A stretch of 64,000 nucleotides of DNA from Stieleria varia (GCF_038443385.1 NZ_CP151726.1:9176001-9240000), one strand, 5' to 3'. Counted from the stretch's first letter, positions 43,078-52,422 are shown. Translations and numbers: made by a program. The notes: generated by a model from the sequence alone, not told the origin.

Positions 43078-45873
43078 TCAGCGTTTCGCACCGTTCCGCT
43101 GAAAATCGGCTTTGGCACGAACGCCGTCTCCCAGCAGCGACATCTGCATTTGGATGACATCGTCAGGACCAAAATTCGGTCCCAAGACCGGGCCGGCGAT
43201 CGGTTCCAGCGGATAACCGTGGTGGTCGGACTGATAGGTCTGGCGTTCTGGATTCCAGACATAGGTTCCCGATGTCGGATCCACCAGGGTTTCACCGAAC
43301 AGGTACTCATAGACGCTCATCGGATCCCTGTCCGGATAACGACCACGCAGGTGATTCAGAATCGCGATGTTGCTCCACGCGTTTTCTCTGGTGAATCTCA
43401 AGTGGGTTTGTCGATTGCTCAGGATGGCTCGGGCCCCATAGCCGGTGACCTTGAGTTGGGTTTGCGGAGGAAAAGCGAACGCCGGTGGCTTGTCAACTTT
43501 GGCATCACGTCGCGCCAGGCTGCGATCGATGGCTCGCTGGATCACTTTCTTATTGAAGCTGAACGTCAGACCGTCACCGGTGGTCACGTAGTAGACCGAC
43601 GGTTCGACTCGACCCGTTCGTGTGTTGTGAGGAGTCAACGTCACGTATTTCAGTCCGTTGTATTCCACCGACTCCGACTCAAAGGTGTTGGGAGAAACAC
43701 GATCGAGAAAACCGCGTAGCGCGACCATGAACGCGGTCAGGCTGACGTTGTTCTTGGACGGGACATAAATCCCCATCGGCATTTCATGGAACTCGTCGGA
43801 GTTTCGCCAATCGTCGGGCCGCTTCGCCGCCATCATCTCCATCCACTCGACGTCTTCATCCAAGTAAACTTCGATCGAGTCATCGATCCATTCAAAAATG
43901 TCAAACCGCACATTGGTGTTGTTCGTCAGGAACTGACGAGCCATCGCAAAGAGCCAGCCTTTGGTGTCGAGGGCAAGCTGCACCGACGCCAGGGCCTCGG
44001 GATGCGGATCATTGACGTCGGGTTTGAGCGTGGCTTTGCCCACGATGCCTTCCCACCATCGATACTCCGAACCCATGATCAGCGGAATGACGGAGAGATC
44101 GAACGAAATCGCATCTTCACGCATCTTGACCTGCAGGCCGATCGGGTCAAAAGCTCGACGCCATTGACGTTCATATCGAGTTCGCCAGTCCTCGTAGGTC
44201 TTTTTTTCCTGACGCGAGACGCGGGTCAGATTCAATTCCGCAATGGGCGTCTGAAATCGCAAGGTGCCGTAGTCCGATGAGACCACCGCGTCGGGCAATA
44301 CCCGAATCTCGCCTGCGAAGGGTAGCTGATCAATATCGTCGACGACAACGGGAGCATCGATGGTTTGATGTACCAAGGAATCGGCGTGACGCGCCGTGAC
44401 TTCGGCGATGGTCGATCGCGCCCGCGTACGGCGTGAAGCGGCAATGCGCCAAGCCGGGCCGCACCATTTGCGGATCGTGGCATCCGTAATCATCAGGAAA
44501 GCGGATTCATCGTTGCCGCGGGGATAGCGACTGCGAAAGAATCGGTATTCATCCAGTTCCGCGAGCGTCTTGAGTTTTTTGTTCTCGCACTCGACGATTC
44601 GTGAAACCAACGGAGACGAGTTGGCAACCACCACGACGTCTCCGACCACCGCAACGATACTGCTGAGCGTTCGCGTCGGGTTGGACCAATGAACGCAGGC
44701 GATCCCGGCGATCGTGCGTTCTTGACGCGTCACATCCCGGTGCCGAGACGCTGAGGCAGCGATTTGTGTTTGCAAGGATTGAGAGAGCAGCTCGGGCTGC
44801 ATGGTTTGCATGATGACCGCGATGTCGGTGCCCGTGCGAAAATAGGGGTCGGATCCCGTGATGGCGACTTCGCCGATCAACAACTGGCCGACTTGTTTGG
44901 TGAGAACATTGATCGGCAAACCGAGTTGCTGTTGATAAAACCCGAATGTGTCCACCGAACGGCTCTGCGGCTCGATGGCTTGGACCAACGGCGTCGCCAA
45001 CGATTGACCTTGTTCGGCCAGTTTCACCAGCGCGTCGAACGAAGGGACGAAGGCGACGTATTGGTCATGGGGAATCCATCGCGCCAATGGATCGAGTTGG
45101 GGAGCTTGCTCGGCAAGCAGTTCTTTCCAGTCCATTTCGCGGACCGTGATGCCCTGGATCGTGGAGACGTCCACCCACTGCGCTGCGTCATCGGTTGTCG
45201 CAGGCAGTTGACGATCAAGTTGCAGGTTTTCGCTGACCGCTCGACCTCCACTCATCAACGCGATGGTGCGGTCGACGTCACGGCTGAAGTTGCGTGACCA
45301 GGATGACGACTTTTTGACTGCGGCCTGATTGACCTTTGCCAGTGATTGCGTGGCCAAATGCCGAAACATTGCCGCACCGGCAAACTCCTCCGACCAAAGG
45401 TACTGAAAATACATTCCCTTCGCACGCGAGAAATCGGCTTCGGTGGCTGGTGATTTCTCGTCATCGTCAATACGAAAATCGTATTTCGCCAAGACGGTAG
45501 TCTTTGCGTCAGTGGGATGCGGCTGCAGACGATACAGAGATCCACTCACAGGAACCCCGGCTTGCTTGATGCCGACGATCTTGTAATCGGTGAAGTCATC
45601 GTTCTTCTTGCTCGGCTCCAAGATGTAGACTTCGGCGCCATCCGATGTGACGACACGAGCAGGCTGTTTGAGCTGAGAGTACGATGGGGGCCATTGGGTC
45701 GAATCGGCGACGACATGAGACAGATCAAAGTTCTGGACCAGTGCACCAGCGTCGATCTGGTAGTAGACCGTCTGAGCAGACGATGTACCGGTGATGACGG
45801 AAGCCGCCAGAGCGAGAATCGCCAACCGAAGAATCAATGAGAACGAGAAACACGAGCGGGTGGGGAGACGCAT
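43078..45873 (-). CDS. Large secreted protein of unknown function
   Basis: The protein is 931 residues from the ATG at 45873 (GAGGA eight bases upstream; the listed frame adds 71 residues with no signal character). The signal peptide ends at TGTSSAQ. The mature protein is rich in Asp/Tyr and has repeated WxxxF-type segments (YQIDAGALVQNFDLSH, DWKELLAEQAPQLDPLARWIPHDQYVAFVPSFDALVKLAEQ, PEALASVQLALDTKGWLFAMARQFL). No catalytic motif is recognised. Its length and lack of transmembrane segments suggest an extracellular or periplasmic protein typical of planctomycete unknowns. It is divergent from the DUF4832 gene, 68 bases between starts. Confidence 0.78.
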   Translation of the reverse strand: MRLPTRSCFSFSLILRLAILALAASVITGTSSAQTVYYQIDAGALVQNFDLSHVVADSTQWPPSYSQLKQPARVVTSDGAEVYILEPSKKNDDFTDYKIVGIKQAGVPVSGSLYRLQPHPTDAKTTVLAKYDFRIDDDEKSPATEADFSRAKGMYFQYLWSEEFAGAAMFRHLATQSLAKVNQAAVKKSSSWSRNFSRDVDRTIALMSGGRAVSENLQLDRQLPATTDDAAQWVDVSTIQGITVREMDWKELLAEQAPQLDPLARWIPHDQYVAFVPSFDALVKLAEQGQSLATPLVQAIEPQSRSVDTFGFYQQQLGLPINVLTKQVGQLLIGEVAITGSDPYFRTGTDIAVIMQTMQPELLSQSLQTQIAASASRHRDVTRQERTIAGIACVHWSNPTRTLSSIVAVVGDVVVVANSSPLVSRIVECENKKLKTLAELDEYRFFRSRYPRGNDESAFLMITDATIRKWCGPAWRIAASRRTRARSTIAEVTARHADSLVHQTIDAPVVVDDIDQLPFAGEIRVLPDAVVSSDYGTLRFQTPIAELNLTRVSRQEKKTYEDWRTRYERQWRRAFDPIGLQVKMREDAISFDLSVIPLIMGSEYRWWEGIVGKATLKPDVNDPHPEALASVQLALDTKGWLFAMARQFLTNNTNVRFDIFEWIDDSIEVYLDEDVEWMEMMAAKRPDDWRNSDEFHEMPMGIYVPSKNNVSLTAFMVALRGFLDRVSPNTFESESVEYNGLKYVTLTPHNTRTGRVEPSVYYVTTGDGLTFSFNKKVIQRAIDRSLARRDAKVDKPPAFAFPPQTQLKVTGYGARAILSNRQTHLRFTRENAWSNIAILNHLRGRYPDRDPMSVYEYLFGETLVDPTSGTYVWNPERQTYQSDHHGYPLEPIAGPVLGPNFGPDDVIQMQMSLLGDGVRAKADFQRNGAKR

Positions 45874-45941
45874 GGATGGAGTCCTCGATGCACGAGACAA
45901 TGGCGGAAAGTGTCCAGGAAGAGCCCGTTTGGAGAGAAACG

Positions 45942-47438
45942 ATGCGCGGAATCCGTCAAAGAATGCGAAGTTTTTTGCAGGTGCTGAGAAAGAGAGATCC
46001 AGTGGGTGAGTTTGCGATGGGTTGGTTGGTGTGGGAATTCTGGCGAATCCCGTTGCGGGTTGGGGTACGGGGTGGGTTGTTTGCAATCTTGGCTTTGTGG
46101 GTGGGGGCCGCCAGCGCTCAGGATTTGACCGAAGAGCAGCGTGCTGCGGTCAATCGAGAACTCGCCGCGGGCATCGTCACCGTTGTTCCCGCAGCGGCGG
46201 ATGGCGCGGTCGACAATCCGCTCAAGGGTTGGTGTGTCTACACGGATGCCGGAAAAATTCATCAGCCCTATTCGATGATCTTTTCCTACGCCAGTTGGAA
46301 AGAACTGGAACCGAATCAGGGTGACTATCGGTTCGAAGATTGGCAGAAGCAGTGGGACGTTCCACAGGGTGCAGGCAAGCATGTCGTGTTGCGAGTGTAT
46401 GCGGACTATCCGAACAAGCCCAGCGGCATGCCGGACTGGTTGATCGGTCAAGGCGTCAAAATGACCCCGTACACACAGTACGGTGGTGGGCTTTCGCCGG
46501 ACTACAACGATCCCAAAATGGTCGCGGCTATGGAACGTTTGATCTCCGCGATGGGCAGGCGATTCAACGATGATCACCGCGTGGCCTTTATCCAACTCGG
46601 TCTGCTGGGGCATTGGGGCGAGTGGCACACCTTTCCGAGAACAGAGTTGGATGCCGACGATACGCCCCGACGCAGAGTGATTGCTGCATACCGCAATGCT
46701 TTTCCGGACAAGCAACTGATGGTTCGAACCGCGAATGGTCATGCGGGGACCCAAGATTGGATCGGGTTCCATGACGACATGTTTCCCGAAGACACGGACA
46801 ACGGCGAGGACTGGAGTTTTCTGGCGACGATCCGTCGTGCCGGTCGCGACCAGAACTGGCGAAACCATGTGATCGGCGGCGAGATGGTGCCCGGGAAAGC
46901 CGACCAATGGTTGCTTGATCGGTTCGCGACGACGAGACAAATGGTGCAGCGTTCCCATTTCTCTTGGGTCGGCCCCTACGGACCGGCCCTCGTTGATCCA
47001 AAGTCGCTGGGCGATCGGGCGAACCTGTTCGCGCAGCACAGCGAGACCCTGGTTCGCGAGATGGGCTACGACTTTCAATTGACCGCCATACGGCATCTCA
47101 AATCGATCGAGCTGGACAAGCCGACGCCGATCGCCATCAAAGTTCGCAATCGGGGGGTCGCACCGTTTTATTATCCGTGGCCGGTGACGATCGCTCTGAT
47201 CGATGCCCAGGGCAATGTCGCAACGAGTGTCAAATCTCCATGGGACATTCGATCCTGGCAGCCCGACAGCGACATCATCGAAAAGGCATCGATCTCGTTT
47301 TCGCAAGTGCCTGTGGGTGAATACCAACTCGCGTTGGGGATCGTTGATCCATGGCAAAACAAACCGAAGATTCGTTTTGCCAACGATCTGGAGTATCGAG
47401 ATGGTTGGACCGTTGTTTCGACGGTCCGGATCGAGTGA
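45942..47438 (+). CDS. Secreted DUF4832 (glycoside-hydrolase-like) protein
   Basis: The protein is 498 residues from the ATG at 45942, with GGAGA upstream; a longer frame from 45837 overlaps the divergent gene. The exported region ends AASAQ. The body is a TIM-barrel-like DUF4832/DUF4874 protein: NPLKGWCVYTDAG, SYASWKELEPNQGDYRFEDWQKQW, VVLRVYADYPNKPSGMPDWLI, FIQLGLLGHWGEWHTFP, then a beta-sandwich tail. The paired acidic segments are typical of a retaining-type glycosidase fold, but activity is unproven. Its N-terminal coding part contains a dispersed palindrome at 46033-46051. Confidence 0.85.
   Translation: MRGIRQRMRSFLQVLRKRDPVGEFAMGWLVWEFWRIPLRVGVRGGLFAILALWVGAASAQDLTEEQRAAVNRELAAGIVTVVPAAADGAVDNPLKGWCVYTDAGKIHQPYSMIFSYASWKELEPNQGDYRFEDWQKQWDVPQGAGKHVVLRVYADYPNKPSGMPDWLIGQGVKMTPYTQYGGGLSPDYNDPKMVAAMERLISAMGRRFNDDHRVAFIQLGLLGHWGEWHTFPRTELDADDTPRRRVIAAYRNAFPDKQLMVRTANGHAGTQDWIGFHDDMFPEDTDNGEDWSFLATIRRAGRDQNWRNHVIGGEMVPGKADQWLLDRFATTRQMVQRSHFSWVGPYGPALVDPKSLGDRANLFAQHSETLVREMGYDFQLTAIRHLKSIELDKPTPIAIKVRNRGVAPFYYPWPVTIALIDAQGNVATSVKSPWDIRSWQPDSDIIEKASISFSQVPVGEYQLALGIVDPWQNKPKIRFANDLEYRDGWTVVSTVRIE
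46033..46051. repeat. Short palindrome of the TGGC-core family inside a coding region
   Basis: GGGAATTC-TGGC-GAATCCC has seven pairs and one bulged A. It matches the intergenic elements at 13122-13139 and 19736-19753. In frame it encodes part of the export segment (EFWRIPLR) of the DUF4832 protein. Confidence 0.65.
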
Positions 47439-47499
47439 GTCGTTTCATCATGATGCCGTTTCGATAACGGTACACGATGGAAACGAGAATGGCTGTAGG

Positions 47500-48486
47500 T
47501 TAGTTCGAGGCGGCCGCGGCTTGATACTCTCGGCTACTGGGTTCGGTATCCGAGGGGAAATCCTTTGGGATGTCAGTCAGGGTGACTTTGCCCGTTGCCG
47601 CCCATTCGGTTCCACGAAGCAGGACGGTGATGAAGCCGACGCACTCAAAGGAGCCCGTGTCGTGACCCATGGGCGTGTGAAAGATTCGCCCATTGCCATA
47701 GTCGATCGTCATGATCATCGGTTCATGGTGTCCCGTTCCTCTTTTGTCGGGGTCCGCGTACGCGGTCGCCAGGATCGTCATGTTGGATGCTGGTCCGCGA
47801 AGCTTTTGATACAACTCATCTTGAGTGTGCATCCAAACGCGAGGGACGCCTTTGGTGATCGGGTGGTCGGCGTCACGAATGATGATGGGATAGGGGTGTG
47901 CCGGTCCATGTGATCCGCCCGCGCCGGGCGAGTCATCGCGAACTTGTTTGCCCGATTCGTCGAGGTAAACGTACGGTCCCGATTTTTCATTGCGTCCGTC
48001 CCATCCACCCAATGCGATCATCTGGTTGAACTCATCCCAGTTGCCAAAAGAGTTGTCGGCGGCATGGATGACGACAAAACCGCCGCCGGATTTGACGTAG
48101 TCCACGAAATCCTTCTGCGTTTGCTCGGGCCAAGGTGCTGCTTTCCAGCCGAAGTTGCTGATGACGACGTCGTAGTTGGAAAATTTCGGGTGGAAATCTG
48201 GATCAGCTTTGGGTTCAGGCAGGTCTTCGTAAGACTTGCCGTCTGAGAGAGGAAATTCCTTGAGCAACTCGCCGCCCTTCCACGTGTACTTCGTGCGTTG
48301 AATATCAACGGTGAATCGACCGGAGTCCTCCAGGTAGGATTTCATCATCATCGTGGACTTGGGCCAAACGGTATGATTGTTCTGGCCATCGATGATCAAT
48401 GCCTTGAGTTTGTCTTGACCGTTGACGCTGGCGACCGCGAGCAAGGTTAGCGAAACAGCGATGACGAGGGATCGGAGTCGGTTCAT
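47500..48486 (-). CDS. ThuA-like secreted protein
   Basis: The 328-residue protein has a signal peptide ending at SVNGQ. The ThuA fold (glutamine-amidotransferase-like) follows: KALIIDGQNNHTVWPKSTMMMKSYLEDSGRF, YDVVISNFGWKAAPWPEQTQKDFVDYVKSGGGFVVIHAADNSFGNW, HPITKGVPRVWMHTQDELYQKLRGPA, EPMIMTIDYGNGRIFHTPMGHDTGSF. Family members are linked to trehalose or other disaccharide use. Role inferred from fold only. It is divergent from the membrane protein gene. Confidence 0.88.
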   Translation of the reverse strand: MNRLRSLVIAVSLTLLAVASVNGQDKLKALIIDGQNNHTVWPKSTMMMKSYLEDSGRFTVDIQRTKYTWKGGELLKEFPLSDGKSYEDLPEPKADPDFHPKFSNYDVVISNFGWKAAPWPEQTQKDFVDYVKSGGGFVVIHAADNSFGNWDEFNQMIALGGWDGRNEKSGPYVYLDESGKQVRDDSPGAGGSHGPAHPYPIIIRDADHPITKGVPRVWMHTQDELYQKLRGPASNMTILATAYADPDKRGTGHHEPMIMTIDYGNGRIFHTPMGHDTGSFECVGFITVLLRGTEWAATGKVTLTDIPKDFPSDTEPSSREYQAAAASN

Positions 48487-48582
48487 GATGTGGGGGAATT
48501 GATTTGAAGGAGACGGGCGTGTGGACTGTTTGAGGGGAGACGCAACATTGTAGTCGGTCCGGTTTCCCCATGGGTGACGAGT

Positions 48583-48644
48583 GTACGTCAGCCTTTCCAG
48601 GCTGACATTGCGCTGAGTATGTCAGGCTAGAAAGCCTGACGTAC
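48583..48644. repeat. Dumbbell palindrome, GTCAGCCT family
   Basis: The outer GTACGTCA (48583-48590) and TGACGTAC (48637-48644) enclose two hairpins: GTCAGCCT/AGGCTGAC (48587-48594, 48599-48606) and GTCAGGCT/AGCCTGAC (48621-48628, 48633-48640). It shares words with 22102-22121. It ends 16 bases before the GTG of the membrane protein at 48661. Confidence 0.85.
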
Positions 48645-48660
48645 GAAAGGTGAACGAACG

Positions 48661-49452
48661 GTGGCAGACATGAATGAAGAGCAGAATTTCTTGGATCGCC
48701 GATCGGCCTATCGCTTGGGTTGCGTCGTTTTTGTGGTGATTTTGTTGGCCATGTTTGGAAGCATGATCTTTTTTCAAGACAGAGCCCTCAAGCAACTTCA
48801 CTGGGGTATTGTTTACTTCACCACCTATTCTTCGGTCTCTGCGATTGCGGGTGCGTTGTTGGTTTGGGGTGGTTCACACCTAATCCGACTCGCAGCACTG
48901 TTCGTCAGCCCACTGATTGGTTGGTATGCCTGTCTCGTTGCGGGTGACTCCAGTTCTTTTTTGTTTCATGTGTTCACTTACAGCATCATCTGCGTGGTCG
49001 TTGTGACCGGATGGTCGATGAGGTTTTGGTTCGGTGAGATGCGAGTGGTGGGCAGGGACGATCCTGTGAATGAAGCACTGCGATTCAGCATCCGAGACTT
49101 GATGATCTGGACGGCGGTTGCCGCCATCGCTGCGCCGATCGTCAAATGGCTTTGGGACTGGTTTCCTGGGTTCGGTCGATTGCGGGGGACCGAGATGGTG
49201 ATCGGGCTGGGGCTGATGTTTGCCGTCGCAACGCTGTTGAATGTCTGGTGTTTCTTGGGTCGGCGTGTCAGTGCCTTACGCGTATCGGTTGTCGCCGTCG
49301 GTGTTGCTCTGACTGCCGGAGGAATCCGGCTTTTGTCCCCCGAGGTTGTTTTTGCCAGCAGCATTGCTTCGGACGAAGTCGTGTTCGCGACGTTTGCATT
49401 GCTGTTGCGAGGAGCGGGCGTGCGATTTGTGAAGCGAGGCTCGGACGACTGA
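48661..49452 (+). CDS. Membrane protein with planctomycete FSIRDLMIWT motif
   Basis: The 263-residue protein starts at GTG 48661. It has about seven hydrophobic segments (around 20-40, 57-73, 76-92, 100-117, 140-158, 180-195 and 205-222). The segment ALRFSIRDLMIWTAVAAIAA is a hallmark of a large planctomycete family of membrane proteins of unknown function. The dumbbell palindrome lies where its leader would be. Confidence 0.82.
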   Translation: MADMNEEQNFLDRRSAYRLGCVVFVVILLAMFGSMIFFQDRALKQLHWGIVYFTTYSSVSAIAGALLVWGGSHLIRLAALFVSPLIGWYACLVAGDSSSFLFHVFTYSIICVVVVTGWSMRFWFGEMRVVGRDDPVNEALRFSIRDLMIWTAVAAIAAPIVKWLWDWFPGFGRLRGTEMVIGLGLMFAVATLLNVWCFLGRRVSALRVSVVAVGVALTAGGIRLLSPEVVFASSIASDEVVFATFALLLRGAGVRFVKRGSDD

Positions 49453-49500
49453 TTCGGCCAAACGATTTTCGGGACGCTATCCCGGATTATTTATCAGCCG

Positions 49501-49546
49501 GATAGCGTCCGGTTCCCGCGTACAGGCGATAGAACCGGACGCTATC
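49501..49546. repeat. Perfect 14-bp inverted repeat between convergent genes
   Basis: GATAGCGTCCGGTT (49501-49514) and AACCGGACGCTATC (49533-49546) are exact complements. A third related word GGGACGCTATCCC lies at ~49471-49483. It is intergenic, between the membrane protein gene (+) and glnA-II (-). Confidence 0.85.
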
Positions 49547-49694
49547 GCGTGGCGGCTGATTTGCGCAGACTATTTTCGCACCAATCCGAGCAAGCCGTTT
49601 CGTGCAGACGTATTGCGACGACTATCGTGAGTCGCTTGAGTAATCCGGGCTATCGATCAGGAAAATCGAGCGACGGTCGCGGTCACTGCGGATG

Positions 49695-49732
49695 AAAAAA
49701 GCGGGCCGCAGACAGTTTGTCTGCGACCCGCT
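49695..49732 (-). terminator. Intrinsic terminator of the glutamine synthetase gene
   Basis: On the minus strand, AGCGGGTCGCAGACA pairs with TGTCTGCGGCCCGCT (one mismatch) around AAC and is followed directly by T6 (49700-49695). It lies 43 bases after the stop at 49775. Confidence 0.92.
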
Positions 49733-49774
49733 AGATGGTTGATTCACGGCTTGGAGCCGCAAGTCATTGAGTGA

Positions 49775-50800
49775 TCAGACGCCAGCGGGAACGGGAACCG
49801 TTTTGACGGTGGCGATGATAGCGCTGGCGACCATGTACGGGTCGGCGTTGGAGGCGGGGCGACGGTCTTCCAGCCAGCCCTTCCATCCGTTTTCGACGGT
49901 ACCGATCGGGATACGGATCGAAGCACCACGGTCCGAGACGCCGTAGCTGAACTTGTCGATCGACTGTGTTTCGTGCAGACCGGTCAGACGCTGATCGTTG
50001 TCGGCACCGTAAACGTCGATGTGTTCTTTGATACGAGGCTCAAAGGCTTGGCAGATCTGCTCGTACGTTTCCTTGCTGCCACAGGTGCGCAAGGTGTTGT
50101 TGGAGAAGTTGGCGTGCATGCCGCTGCCGTTCCAGTCACCTTTGACCGGTTTGCAGTGCAAGTTGATCGACATGCCGTACTTTTCAGCGGTACGCTCCAG
50201 GATATAGCGGGCGACCCAGATTTGGTCGCCGGCGTCTTTGGCGCCTTTGCTGAAGATCTGGAATTCCCACTGCCCCATCATGACCTCGGCGTTGATGCCT
50301 TCGACATTCAGGCCGGCTTCCAAGCAGATTTCCAAGTGCTCCTCGACGATCTCACGTCCGACTGCTTTGCCGGATCCGACGCTGCAGTAGTAGGGTCCTT
50401 GAGGAGCGGGGTAGCCGTCGGTGGGGAAACCGATGGGGCGATTGGTTTCGGGATCCCAGATGGTGTATTCTTGCTCGAAACCGAACCAAAAATCGTCGTC
50501 GTCTTCCATGATGGTGGCGCGACCGTTGGTTCGGTGCGGTGTGCCATCGGCGTTGAGGACTTCGCACATCACCAGGAAACCGGTGCCCTTGCGGTCGGGG
50601 TCCACGGTGCAGAAAACGGGTTTGAGCAGACAGTCCGATGAACCACCGGGAGCTTGTTCGGTGGACGAGCCGTCAAAGCACCACATCGGTGCGTCTTCCA
50701 CTTTTCCGCTGAAGTCTTTGACGATCTTCGTCTTGCTTCGCAGGCTTTGAGTGGGCTGATAGCCATCCAACCAGATGTATTCCAACTTGCACTTGGTCAT
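49775..50800 (-). CDS. Glutamine synthetase, eukaryotic type (GSII)
   Basis: The protein is 341 residues from the ATG at 50800 (GGGAGA upstream; the listed frame adds nine residues). Length and motifs match GSII, not the ~470-residue GSI: LEYIWLDGYQ, MWCFDGSSTEQAPG, DFWFGFEQEYTI, GINAEVMMGQWEFQIF, and GDWNGSGMHANFS. The Asn/Glu/His metal and ATP residues are kept in the FGFEQEY, NAEVMMGQWE and NGSGMHAN segments. It makes glutamine from glutamate and ammonia. GSII is found in some bacteria, including planctomycetes. No adenylylation Tyr region of GSI is present. Regulation is not visible; a 761-base spacer precedes it. Confidence 0.94.
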   Translation of the reverse strand: MTKCKLEYIWLDGYQPTQSLRSKTKIVKDFSGKVEDAPMWCFDGSSTEQAPGGSSDCLLKPVFCTVDPDRKGTGFLVMCEVLNADGTPHRTNGRATIMEDDDDFWFGFEQEYTIWDPETNRPIGFPTDGYPAPQGPYYCSVGSGKAVGREIVEEHLEICLEAGLNVEGINAEVMMGQWEFQIFSKGAKDAGDQIWVARYILERTAEKYGMSINLHCKPVKGDWNGSGMHANFSNNTLRTCGSKETYEQICQAFEPRIKEHIDVYGADNDQRLTGLHETQSIDKFSYGVSDRGASIRIPIGTVENGWKGWLEDRRPASNADPYMVASAIIATVKTVPVPAGV

Positions 50801-51561
50801 GAAATAGATTCTCCCTAGGTGAATCAAAAACGAGTGGACCGCGGCAATGCGTTGCGACCATCACGTGGGCCGGTGCACCGCCAAAAAATTCCTACAAAGT
50901 TCTACCTACCGCATACCGAGGTCCGGGTCGGCGAGGAGTGGATCAGAAAGCCCTCGGGCTCACCAACAAAGCCAAACGGCCCGACACTCGTCGTTCGACA
51001 CTCAAACCGGCACCTCCGGGTCTACCACCAAGTTGATCCGGGGTGGTTCAAAATGAGCGACGTCCGATTCGCTCGCTTCATAGATAAACATATACAAAAT
51101 TCGCGGCGTGGAAAGAGTCACACCAAGCCCCCTCGACGAAGGAACAGCGGACGATTCGCCCGCGGGGCTTGGGAAACGGCACCCGATCCGCACTCGCGAT
51201 CGGGGACACCCGTTACGGAGCGGGATACAGACTTAAATGGCAGCTTATGGGCGTGACATAGGACGCTAAGCTCGTTTATTCACGCGAATGATTGATTTTA
51301 GCGCAATCAGATTCTTGGCAATGAGTTGTGACATCGTAGGGAAATGCAGATTGTTTACAGGCAATACCGTTCAACGATGCACCCGGTTGTGGCGTTTTCG
51401 TTTAACCGGCAGCCTTAGGCGACGCGAATTAGAACACGACCTACCCTTCGGGCACGGGTTAAACGAAAATTGAACGGCAACTCGTTTTTGGAAGACAGCT
51501 TGTCAGGACCGCCTCCGAATCAGCGTTGACTCGACGGAAGCGGGATTCACGGTTGCTGGAT
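50801..51561. other. Long spacer upstream of glutamine synthetase
   Basis: No supportable gene is present. It contains a 13-bp inverted repeat at 51395-51469 and the presumed glnA-II promoter, which I could not assign by motif. Confidence 0.45.
51395..51469. repeat. 13-bp inverted repeat with 49-base spacer
   Basis: TTTTCGTTTAACC (51395-51407) and GGTTAAACGAAAA (51457-51469) are exact complements. The spacer contains CTACCCTTCGGGCACGGGT, which can form a small internal stem. Intergenic. Confidence 0.75.
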
Positions 51562-52422
51562 TTACCTTGGCGGGATTCTCTTGAACTCCTGAGTCAACTT
51601 CAGCAACGATTGCTCAAACGCCATGCGTTCCAGGCTGCTGGCGCCGACGAAGCCGACCGCGTCGGTGTGCTGGTTGATGTAGGCTGCGTCGGTGGGACCG
51701 CAAATTGGTCCGCCGTGAGACAACAGGAATACGTCGTCGCGGACCGACTTCGCCGCGTCACATACTTCCTGGGTTCGCTTCGCTGCTTCCTCCAGCGTGC
51801 ACGTGGCATCCGTCACGCCGATGCTGCCGCCGATCGTCGTTCCCACGTGCGCGATGATGGCATCGGCACCGGCCTTGGCCATCGCTTCTGCTTCCTCGGG
51901 TTTGGCCACGTAAACGATGGTGAACAGATCCATCTGTCGAGCCAAACCCACCATGTCGACTTCGTGTTGAAAACTCATTCCGGTTTCCTCAAGCACCTGT
52001 CGAAAATGCCCATCCACGATCGAGTGTGTGGGGAAGTTATTGACGCCGGAAAACCCCATCTCCTTGACCTTGCCCAACCAATGCCACATCCGCCTCATCG
52101 GGTCCGAAGCGTGAACGCCGCAGATGACGGGTGTTTCCTCCACCACCGGCAGGACTTCGTATTCTCCGATTTCCATCGCCACCGCGTTGGCGTCGCTGTA
52201 GGCCATCAATCCCGCGGTGCTGCCGTGTCCCGACATGCGAAATCGCCCCGAGTTGTAGATGATGATCAGGTCCGCGCCGCCTTTCTCGAGAAACTTGGCG
52301 CTGATTCCAATGCCGGCACCGGCGGCAAGAATCGATTCGCCGCGATCGAGTGTCGCGTGGAGCCTCGCAATGACTTCGTTGCGAGTGTAGGGATTTCCTT
52401 TTCCGGTCCAAGGATTGGGCAT
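51562..52422 (-). CDS. Phosphoenolpyruvate-hydrolase-family TIM-barrel protein
   Basis: The protein is 286 residues from the ATG at 52422; the listed frame has a 45-residue extension without support. The family (PF09370-like) features are: EVIARLHATLDRGESILAAGAGIGISAKFLEKGGADLIIIYNSGRFRMSGHGSTAGLMAYSDAN, PVICGVHASDPMRRM, NFPTHSIVDGHFRQVLEETGM, and VGTTIGGSIG. It is related to isocitrate-lyase/PEP-mutase-like barrels; substrate unknown. It is divergent from the sulfatase gene. Confidence 0.85.
   Translation of the reverse strand: MPNPWTGKGNPYTRNEVIARLHATLDRGESILAAGAGIGISAKFLEKGGADLIIIYNSGRFRMSGHGSTAGLMAYSDANAVAMEIGEYEVLPVVEETPVICGVHASDPMRRMWHWLGKVKEMGFSGVNNFPTHSIVDGHFRQVLEETGMSFQHEVDMVGLARQMDLFTIVYVAKPEEAEAMAKAGADAIIAHVGTTIGGSIGVTDATCTLEEAAKRTQEVCDAAKSVRDDVFLLSHGGPICGPTDAAYINQHTDAVGFVGASSLERMAFEQSLLKLTQEFKRIPPR

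Noticed and set aside
45834..47357. 507-codon minus-strand frame opposite the DUF4832 gene
   Set aside because: The plus strand carries a recognisable exported domain; the minus frame has no family pattern.
50819..51256. 145-codon plus-strand frame upstream of GSII
   Set aside because: Basic, low-pattern translation with no ribosome site; overlaps the GSII leader on the other strand.
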